A DNA stretch of 64,000 nt from Beroe forskalii (lineage: Eukaryota > Ctenophora > Nuda > Beroida > Beroidae). The stretch is taken from positions 186,001 to 250,000 of the forward strand of contig WFMF01000187.1 in NCBI GenBank assembly GCA_011033025.1, given 5' to 3'. The position numbers and the translations under genes are program-made. This document shows positions 56,601 to 64,000 of the stretch, in pieces. The notes beneath the pieces were generated by a model that searched no databases, was not told the DNA's origin, and saw nothing but the letters and a program-made list of their open reading frames with translations. How positions within the stretch are numbered: the first letter of the stretch is position 1; each line of letters begins with the position of its first letter.

Positions 56601-58818
56601 GTTGTACAATGCAAACCCTGCCTCCTGAAACATTCGAGTGTTAGTAAACTGCTATGAGTGTTAGTAAACTGCTGTGAAATCACAAACTAGCTCGGTAAGT
56701 ATTACAGAGTACCAACGTAAACGCTGCGTCTAATGGAGGGATGGAGAAGAAGGAGGAAGGAGGTAGGTCGTTGTTTCGCGCAAAACTATCAGTTATTTAT
56801 TCAAGAATATGTGCTATAATTTTTTTCACACGACTGTACATAATTCACACTTGTACAATGTATCTATGTATAATAACCGGTATCTTATTGGCAACATACA
56901 TTCCAAATATGGAATAATCGGAAGCCGAGTGAATTAACTGCCAACACCTCCCCTGACCTCTGAAGACGCACAATGATGGAACATGTGTGGTAGCTGCTAG
57001 GTCAGGGTATACAATGATAAGTGTCCATAGGTCAACTTGTCATCAAGTGGAAGGTATAAGGCATCTCTTCTCTCTACCAACCCTCTTCCCCAGTAATTTC
57101 CCTTATCAACACGTCTAACCAACCGATACGATCTCTCAATCTTTTTAACTTTTAGGTTATCATTTTCATCAGTAGAGAAGGATCATATTTTACTATTTTT
57201 AAGTTTTTAGAGGCACAGGCTCTTTGCACTAAAACCTCAAAACATATTGTACCATGCACACGCGGGTATAAAAACTACGTAAATTTCCGAAGAAAACCCG
57301 TTTTATTTTCCTCATTTTTAGGATACTTGGTTCATCCCGACATCACCTCTAGGAGAGAATGAACTGGCTGGTAGGTATCCAATACCGCTGTAAATACGCG
57401 CACCACTGCCACAGATTGTGGCATTTTCTATACAGCTCAACTTACATCGGTCACATATTGTTCATACTAATAACGCTATATATTGCTTACGGATTTACCT
57501 CTGATAATACCTTCTACTTCATTTCACTCGAATTCTCTAATGCTATAATGGGAGCTAATGAAGTCGTCAATATGTTTGACGTTTCATAGTTAATACCCAT
57601 CTACATTTCCATTTCAGTTATATTAGCCGTTCACTATTTCTGAAGCCAGTAAAATACTAGTGAACATTGGTAATAGCAGTAAATAGTAGGAGTAAGTATT
57701 AGTAGACGATGAGTATAATGTAGAGATTGGTAGCCATGATGATGGATGGGCTATTAACTCGAGTCAATATATTGCTATTGGTAGGTATTATTACAGTATA
57801 CCGAGCTGACAGCGGGTTCAGTCGCGTTTACACAATATACAATTAGCAATATTATTGTTACTTGTCTGCCGAGTGATGGCTATAAATAAAGGAAAATATA
57901 CATAATTATTATCTAAATCAACATTAACAGCTCATTCAACCGAATAAAACTTAACAGAGAGTGCATTAATTTATCTTTATCGATAATAAGCAATTAATAG
58001 TACCTACTAACTTACTAAGAAATATTTTTCGTGCCATTGTAAACATGGATGAAAATGTTTCCATCATGATTACTGAAGAACCAATCATGAAAATTCATTC
58101 ACAATGATTTTAGAATGGCTCCCTATCTCTACCAAAATCTCTAAGAATCTGAATGGGGAATATGCCATTAGCCCATACACAGTAATTCCCCGCGTATTGG
58201 CGATCCCTTGAAATCACTCACCGATTCCTTGGTAAGGAAGCAGTTCGCGAGGGTGTCAACCTCCGACTTAAACTCGTCAAGTTGCTCCAGGAAGTTCCTG
58301 AATGGTAAGAAGGACTTGTGAGTGGGAGGGTGAAATGAGGGGTAAGAAGGTAGTGAGCTGTGAGTCATGGGATGATGTTGCTGAAAGGTAGTGTGAATGG
58401 GGGATGAAATGAGTGAGAAGTTCGTACAGTCACAGAACATAACTACTATACACACCACTTTAGGGAGGAATGCTCTATTGAACAAGTTGGTACCTAGAGA
58501 GAAATGACTTCCGTAGAATAGTAACTACTTCACTACTTTCCTAGTTCATTTAAGTACTTAGTAAGTGGGGAAGAAAATGCAAATTAACTTGTCACGGTTA
58601 ATAAAGCAAGCCTCTAATAAAGGGTGAGTATTGAGTAATACTCGCTTTAAGTAAAATTTCCAGATGCTTCTAGAATGCGAAACTGTTTTATTGTCATGGT
58701 AATGCAATGAATTCACTAACAGGTGGAAGTCCCCAATAGGTTTGATATTGACGAAGATATCCTTCACTGTTTCTGGCGAGAAGAGGTCCATGCACTGCTC
58801 CATCGGTACCATGTATCC
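53689..58818 (-). CDS. RhoGEF Dbl-homology domain exons (partial gene)
   Basis: Minus-strand exons with matching phases: a, 58818-58721 (GYMVPMEQCMDLFSPETVKD, then IFVNIKPIGDFH); b, 58297-58222 (NFLEQLDEFKSEVDTLANCF, then LTKES); c, 56624-56578 (EAGFALYNDFCRKVP); d, 54044 to about 53890 (SLGLISSLQKEEQTC... SEFLHRPIQRILKYPLLLR). Joined, they read through conserved regions 1-3 of a DH domain, the module that loads GTP on Rho GTPases; the style is closest to the PLEKHG group. A further candidate exon e, 53746-53689 (SSRAIAPITRSVMAMMNK), resembles the last DH helix. It joins d in frame only through a weak donor at 53889, and about 18 residues of the domain would then be missing. The start of the DH domain and any PH domain are not found, so the gene may extend further or be damaged. 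Confidence 0.75.
54889..55909. mobile_element. 1.0-kb non-autonomous hAT-type element
   Basis: The terminal inverted repeats CAGGGGCGGCTCGTATGGGT (left) and CAGGGGCGGCTCGTGGGGGT (right, read inward) are flanked by an exact 8-bp duplication, ATATTTGA, at 54881-54888 and 55910-55917. An 8-bp duplication with CAGGGGCGG ends is typical of hAT transposons. There is no transposase frame. It was inserted into a short tandem repeat (GAGGGAGATGTCCACAAATT units at 54822-54880, resuming at 55915) within the intron between RhoGEF exons c and d. A proline-rich, GC-rich patch at 55790-55905 gives only artefactual frames. Confidence 0.9.
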
Positions 58819-58831
58819 CTGAAATTGCCAA

Positions 58832-59366
58832 TGGTTTGCCAGGGGGCCATGGGGTGTCAGGGACTAGGGAGCCACGGGTTGCCACTTGCTAGGGGGCCAT
58901 AGGGTGCCAGGGAGCCATAAGTCGCCAGGGGGCCATATGATGCCATGTAAGCCATAGCTTGCCAGGGAGCCATAGGTTGCCAGGGGGCCATGGGATGCCA
59001 GGGAGACATAAGTGGCCAGGGGCCATAAGTCGGCAGGGGGCCATGGGATGCCATGTGAGCCATAGGTTGCCAGGGAGCCATAGGTTGCCAGGGGGCCATG
59101 GGGTGCCAGGGGGCCATGGGTTGCCATGGGGCCATGGGGTGCCAGGGAGACAGGTTGCCAGGGGGCCATGGGTTGCCAGGGGGCCATGGGTTGCCAGGGG
59201 CCATGGGGTGCCAGGGGCCATGAGTTGCCAGGGGGCCATGGGGTGCCAGGGAGACATAGGTCACCAGGGGCCATGGGGTGCCAGGGAGCCATAAGTTGCC
59301 AGGGGCCATGGGGTGCCAGGGGAGCCATAGGTTGCCAGGGGGCATGGGGTGCCATGGCCCCCTGGC
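58832..59366 (-). repeat. 18-bp minisatellite next to a RhoGEF splice acceptor
   Basis: About 29 copies of GCCAGGGGGCCATGGGTT and variants (GGGAGCCATAGG). Since 18 is a multiple of three, every frame stays open and six-frame translation shows false proteins (WQPMAP repeats). The array ends about 13 bases upstream of the acceptor of RhoGEF exon a (58820-58819, minus strand), so it occupies the end of that intron, C-rich on the sense strand. Confidence 0.92.
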
Positions 59367-59912
59367 AAAGGTATCTCGTGAACTAGTTATCTCGCTCCGT
59401 TTTTAGTAAGCTAGTAATTAGTATTGTATTGTGATTTAACCGCCACCATGCCGATACATCCATGTCGACCGATGTTAGGCTGTATATAATTTTACGATTA
59501 GTTTCTGAGATTTCCACATTAATTTACTTAATTTACTTATTCATTAAATTTTCTATCCTTGATTTTAGCATTTTTCGAATTTTTGAATTTTCATTTTCTA
59601 ATTTTATGATTTTTCATTTAATAAAGTTAATTCTATATCATTGTCAAATTTCCTGATGACGTTGAAGATTCGACGAAATTAATTGAATTTCTGAAAAATT
59701 TCGTTTCACTTCGCTGAGCCAAGAAGAGAATAAAGAAAATTATTCATTTCGGAGACCTTACCTCAAACCTGTTGTTGGAATATACAGCGCACAAAAAGAC
59801 AAAAAGATTTGTTGAAGCATTTTTTTTATTTTGGATTTTGCAATCTTGGTAATTTATCTTTTATGTATAATTTAGTTTCCCATTCCCTGTATTATCTTAT
59901 TACTTTATTACA

Positions 59913-61607
59913 AGCAGGCCCGATGGGCCTGCTAATACATAGCTCACTCGGCGGCGCTACGCGCCGCCTCGTTCGCAAACTTCGGCCAATGCAATTCACA
60001 ACACATCGAAGAATTTCAATCAGAACTGATCCGGAAATAACGCGCAGATTGGACTTCTTGAGTTTCTGCTCCAACATTTCGCTCCGTACCAAGAATTGAG
60101 TCCCATGCCTGATTCAGTGATTCGCCAATATTTCAAGACTTTTTAATTTTTCCGTTGAATCATGTTTTTTACCACATCGAAAAATTCCAATCAGTTCAAA
60201 AGTTATGAACAACAACGCAATTCAAACGCCACTGCATAGAAATGATCGTAAGCACAAATCCTAGTTGCACGTGTTGCCATAGCAACGCACGCAATTCTCA
60301 CAAACTGCACGTGGACGTGCAAAAGTGACCACAAAGTTGTAGAAAACGACAAACAAAGTTACAAAAAACGCCTACAAAATTACAGAGACCGGAAAAAAAA
60401 CACGAAACTCCAAATTATATATAAGACTAGCAGGCCCGTTGGTCCTGCTAATACACAGCTCACTCGACGCTGCTACGCAGCACCTCGTTCGAAAAATTCA
60501 AATCAACTCAATACTTTTTACCGCATCAAAAAATTCCAATCAGATCAAAAGTTACGGATCAACGTATTCAAAACAGCATTAAACAGAAATGAACTCGCGC
60601 GCAAAATGTAACCATAGCAACGCGCGCGCATATATCCATGCTGCACGTGGGCACCCCGAAATGTGTCTACAAAAGGACAAAAGACGTGACGGACATACAA
60701 AATAATAATAATTTAACTTAATAATAATAATATTACAGAGGTTGCGAAATTATATTGTACGATTAACAAACGAATGGGAGTGTTATATCGAAAATTATCA
60801 CACGAGGCGTCAGCCGAGTTAGACAATTTTCGATATCACACGATCCATGAGTTTGTTAATTGTATTATTACCCGACAAAACAGTACTCCCTACCACACGG
60901 GTCTGACGACCCTCGTCTGAATTCAACGTTTTTATAGATTATCGAGTGCTCCTTCATAAAATCAACAATTTATTTGACGATATTCTGCTCTATTATACCG
61001 CCACTGTTCAGTAGTCCTATAAAGGAGTGATATATCGATAATTATCACACTGGAGTTTGAGCCACGGGAGGGTAATAATAGAGATTATATTTTTACAATG
61101 TAACGTCTTTAGTCCTTTTGTAGACACATTTTGGGGCGCCCACGTGCAGTATGGATATAGGCGTGCGCGTTGCTATGGTTGCATATTGCGCGCGCGTTCA
61201 TTCCTGTTTAATGCTTTAAAAATGCGGTAAAACTTATTTTGGTGATTTGAATTGTGGAGTCTGAAATTCGCGGACGAGGTGCTGCGTAGCAGCACCGAGT
61301 GAACTGTGAATTTGCAGGCCGACGGGCCTGGTAGTCTTACTTTTAAAGTCGCATTTCGTGTTTTTTGAACGTCGCGCACCAATCACCATGACAACGCGCG
61401 CGCAATGGGAAATGTGCAGATGCAGAAGAATGGCGCGCGCGTTCATTTCTGTTCAATGCTGTTTTGAGTACTTTGCTCCTTAACTTCGATCTGATGTGGT
61501 ACAAAGTATACAATCAAATTGAATTGCAGTATTTAAAATTTATGAATGAGGTGCTGCGTGGTAGGGTCGAGTGAGCTGTGTATTTGCAGACCCAACGGGC
61601 CAGCTAG
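59913..61607. repeat. nested inverted array of four related repeat units
   Basis: Four copies of one family, starting or ending with AGCAGGCCCGTTGGTCCTGC-like palindromes and CTCACTCG...GCTACGC...CTCGTTCG: A (+, from 59913), B (+, about 60420-60690), C (-, about 61100-61345) and D (-, about 61370-61607). B and C form the inner inverted pair, A and D the outer. Each includes a CCATAGCAACGCGCGCG-type block. Probably DNA-transposon-derived; coding absent. Confidence 0.75.
60770..60935. repeat. palindromic dispersed repeat
   Basis: The centre between units B and C has AGTGTTATATCGAAAATTAT facing ATTTTCGATATCACACGATC, with AACAAAC/GTTTGTT outside. It is followed by CGGGTCTGACGACCCTCGTC, which is the inverted form of the piece at 29645-29690 (shared words include TAATTCAGACG and GTACTG beyond it). 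A short dispersed family is likely. Confidence 0.5.
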
Positions 61608-61619
61608 TCTATCTTATAA

Positions 61620-62990
61620 TATCTATCAAGCTTCTATAAGCTTTTACATAGCAAACATATAGCTTTTCGGGAGCCTTAACTCCAAAGATGCGCTATTTGA
61701 ATATTTATAGATCTCTCAATCAAAGTAACTCGTGTAAAGTAAAGGTTCTCTCGGTATGTTCTTCGTGGCATGCAAAACCATTTGATATCATATTTTTTCA
61801 TAAAAATTAGTGTTTGTTTCTTTTTAAGATTTTGGTTAAGGTCGGGATGGATACAGTGCAGTGTCCTTTATTGTCTGTGTCCATACACCCCGGGCTCCGT
61901 GGTGTATGGTTTATTAGGGGGCCGAAAAGCCGCGCGTGGTGCACTTTCTGCCGCACAATCACCCTGCCCAAATGATGACCCCTTTTTAGCCCAGAGCTTC
62001 TCTAACTTTTTTGCCCTTAATTTATTATTATTAAAGTCATAAAATTTGCCTTTGTGTTGAATGTATGAATGATCTAAAATTTTAGACGAATGCATGAATC
62101 TCCATTTTTTTCAAAATAAATTATTCATAACACAGAGACATGAATCAGTCTAATCGCTGCAACTTAGTACTGTATAATCTTGGTAATTTATCTTTTATCA
62201 TCTTATAATATTTATCACGAATAAAGTATTCTTTTATGTTTTTATTAAGCTTTTTCAAGTATTTCGGGTGCCTTACCTTCAAATATGCGTTTTTTGAATA
62301 TTCATCCCTCCGTAATCTTAGTCATTTATAATCTTTTATCATCTAATAATATTTATCACGAAAATATTCTCTCTCAGCTCATGAATTCAACTATTTCAAA
62401 ACTTCAAAAGTTTTCTTGAGTGACTATAAAATTTGTTCAGAACACATCGCTTGGTGTTTGTCTGTATTTCATGGGAGTTTTTGCTTTCTTTAAACTGTGT
62501 TCACAAGCTCATGAGAAATAATCTCTTTTGAGTTTGATGATAGCCAAAATCGATCGGAATTAAGTTGTCTAGCACTAGAACTTGACTTGGTATAAACAAA
62601 GTATATTTAAAAACCAGGGCGTCACCAGGTTTCTTACATACCACCGAAAATCGTGAAAAAGTAAGGTGCATTTGCTCCTTAATAATTGCCTATGGAACTG
62701 TGGAAAAATACGCATATTTTTCTGAAAAATACGTGACAAGAAATGTCAACACCAGGTCAGAATAGGTGTTATTAAATACACGCACAGTGCGCCACGGAAT
62801 AAAATAAGGATATCGTCAACTTTTAAATAAACATTTAGGTTGTGCGCGAAGTTTTTGACCACTTTTTGACTGATAAGTGATCATAGCACTCCCAAAAACG
62901 ACAATTTTCAGAAAAAGATGAGTATCGTATTTTTGCCGCACTTTTTAAAAATACATCACAGCACAAACTCACAACGTTTCTCAAAAATAC
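61620..62990. other. AT-rich, repeat-derived, no gene
   Basis: The stretch 61612-61720 (AATATCTATCAAGC...GGGAGCCTTAACTCCAAAGA) is loosely repeated at 62206-62310 (AATATTTATCACG...GGGTGCCTTACCTTCAAATA), and part again at 62330-62370. A GC-rich patch at 61880-61980 has only short frames. Confidence 0.4.
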
Positions 62991-63353
62991 TTGTTTAACA
63001 CCTTTGCGTTACCACGTTTCCCAGACACTTATGGTGGAGGATTCCACGAGAAGAAAAGTCGGCGGACGCTGGCAGAGTCCGTTACCTCGCCAGCGTCCGT
63101 AGCGGACAAGTTTCCACCATCGGAAGTGTCACAAATTAAGTTAGTAAGTTTTGACACAGTTGTGTTTCGAAGTGTCGTTCCTGCCAATAACAATACATTT
63201 GTCGCATTTAATGTGTCACATTTGTGTCAGCGGCATTTGCTTGTACCAGCCATTATTAAGTTCCCGGCTATCCTTTTCTTCGATGTCGAAAGCCGATTGG
63301 GGAGTAGGCTGAATAGTATTACATTTAACACCCCAAATTCGCGTCCCTAGAAA
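62991..63353 (+). CDS. unassigned ORF upstream of the LDLa ORF (weak)
   Basis: An open stretch of about 119 codons with no ATG at its head (first codon TTG). The peptide contains GGFHEKKSRRTLAESVTS and VAFNVSHLCQRHLLVPAI. It ends at a TAG just before the LDLa frame, which lies in another frame. It could be an earlier exon, part of a frameshifted copy of the same gene, or chance. No domain recognised. Confidence 0.25.
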
Positions 63354-63382
63354 ATTGCAAGGTCTACTGCTGAGGCCGGAAT

Positions 63383-63886
63383 ATGATCCACAGAATAGGA
63401 ATTCTGTTCATCATGAGATTGGCTTCGACAGACAAAATTGTCGTAGATTACGACAAATATTACGACAGTCATTCTATCTCAGTGCATTTGGTACATTTGG
63501 AATCCTGCTTTGAGAAGACTCTCTATCGAATAAAGAAAAGTGACCTAGTCAGCATAAGAAGCGAAACAGAAGAAAAAGATTCCTTTCACTGTAGGTTTAA
63601 TTTTGATACGGTTTATTATCAAATTGAACATTTTGGCAGGAATTCTGCCCGGGCAGCAAACAAATTGAAGACTTATGAGTGGTGGTGCAATTCTGAAGAT
63701 CCCAGCCTCCTGTGTGATGGGGCTTCACAGTGCCTTTCCGACGAATGCTCCTGCTCGAATTCGTCAACTCATGTTTTCTTCTGTTCAGACGGTTCAGGAT
63801 GCGTGAGCTTTGACAAACTCTGTGACGACATTCAAGACTGCATAGACGCATCGGATGAATGTTTTGCCGAGGGCACCGAGTCATAG
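63383..63886 (+). CDS. LDL-receptor class A domain protein (fragment or short gene)
   Basis: A 167-residue frame. An unfamiliar N-terminal part (residues 1-100, KTLYRIKKSDLVSIRSETEE) is followed by a cysteine-rich end: WWCNSEDPSLLCDGASQCLS then DECSC, and from about residue 131 a good LDLa repeat, FFCSDGSGCVSFDKLCDDIQ then DCIDASDEC. The acidic calcium-binding pattern C-D-x-x-x-D-C-x-D-x-S-D-E is present. LDLa repeats occur in extracellular or membrane proteins that bind ligands. There is no clear signal peptide at the first ATG, so this may be an internal or last exon, or a pseudogene fragment. The frame ends in TAG at 63884-63886; nothing further is recognised to the window end. Confidence 0.6.
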   Translation: MIHRIGILFIMRLASTDKIVVDYDKYYDSHSISVHLVHLESCFEKTLYRIKKSDLVSIRSETEEKDSFHCRFNFDTVYYQIEHFGRNSARAANKLKTYEWWCNSEDPSLLCDGASQCLSDECSCSNSSTHVFFCSDGSGCVSFDKLCDDIQDCIDASDECFAEGTES

Positions 63887-64000
63887 AAACAGAAAAGCAG
63901 GGAAAATTGTGTCTCTCGGATAAGAAATTATGCAGTCTGAATTTCAAACACCTTAAAACCATGACTCGCGAAATGAACAAGGATTTGCGAAAAGGTTGTG

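Noticed and set aside
57322-57370. Plus-strand 49-base exon (acceptor CTCATTTTTAG, donor GTAGGT, peptide DTWFIPTSPLGENELA)
   Set aside because: It has good splice ends and an open frame, but no partner exon was found and it lies antisense inside a RhoGEF intron; too short to support alone.
58857-59386. Long Pro/Trp/Gly-rich ORFs of 86-163 codons
   Set aside because: Six-frame artefacts of the 18-bp minisatellite, open on both strands at once.

Overview
The window looks like nuclear DNA of an animal, most likely an AT-rich, transposon-rich invertebrate. The evidence is genes split by GT-AG introns, animal protein families (GPI-type ecto-5'-nucleotidase, type II carbohydrate sulfotransferase, Dbl-homology RhoGEF, LDL-receptor class A and thyroglobulin-1-like modules) and many short inverted-repeat elements. 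A marine invertebrate such as a cnidarian or tunicate is my guess; the sequence alone does not fix the phylum. There are no operons and no prokaryotic features.

Layout. 0.27-0.41 kb: minus-strand first coding exon with a CpG-rich, hairpin-bearing upstream region. 0.84-9 kb: no clear gene, several MITE-like elements. 9.2-10.3 kb: intact single-exon sulfotransferase (+). 11.0-20.7 kb: a 2.4-kb direct tandem duplication in which each copy carries a different transposon: a 1.2-kb TAA-flanked element in copy A and a 3.7-kb foldback element with ~160-bp tandem repeats in its arms in copy B. 20.7-34 kb: mostly non-coding, with a 21-bp minisatellite at 27.85-28.44 kb. 34.2-35.1 kb: two weak minus-strand exon candidates. 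36.3-37.9 kb: three ~0.5-kb tandem copies. 39.4-40.7 kb: two-exon secreted cysteine-rich protein (-), flanked by CACGTG clusters. 41.9-42.7 kb: decayed copy of the nucleotidase gene. 46.6-52.9 kb: complete three-exon ecto-5'-nucleotidase (+), whose second intron is almost entirely a 4.2-kb foldback element related to the one at 17-20.6 kb. 53.7-58.8 kb: exons of a RhoGEF DH domain (-), convergent with the nucleotidase, with a 1.0-kb hAT-type element in one intron and an 18-bp minisatellite beside one splice acceptor. 59.9-61.6 kb: nested inverted-repeat array. 63.0-63.9 kb: LDL-receptor class A ORF (+).

The most striking system is the pair of foldback elements. Their arms are built from ~160-bp tandem units that share one plan: a GCCACGCCC box, then a CATG...GTTTTyTGGGrCGAGAAA block. 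Their loops differ. The tandem duplication gives empty-site comparisons for two insertions, so ends and target-site duplications can be read directly. All functions are inferred from sequence; exon models are hand-built from splice signals and reading frame.
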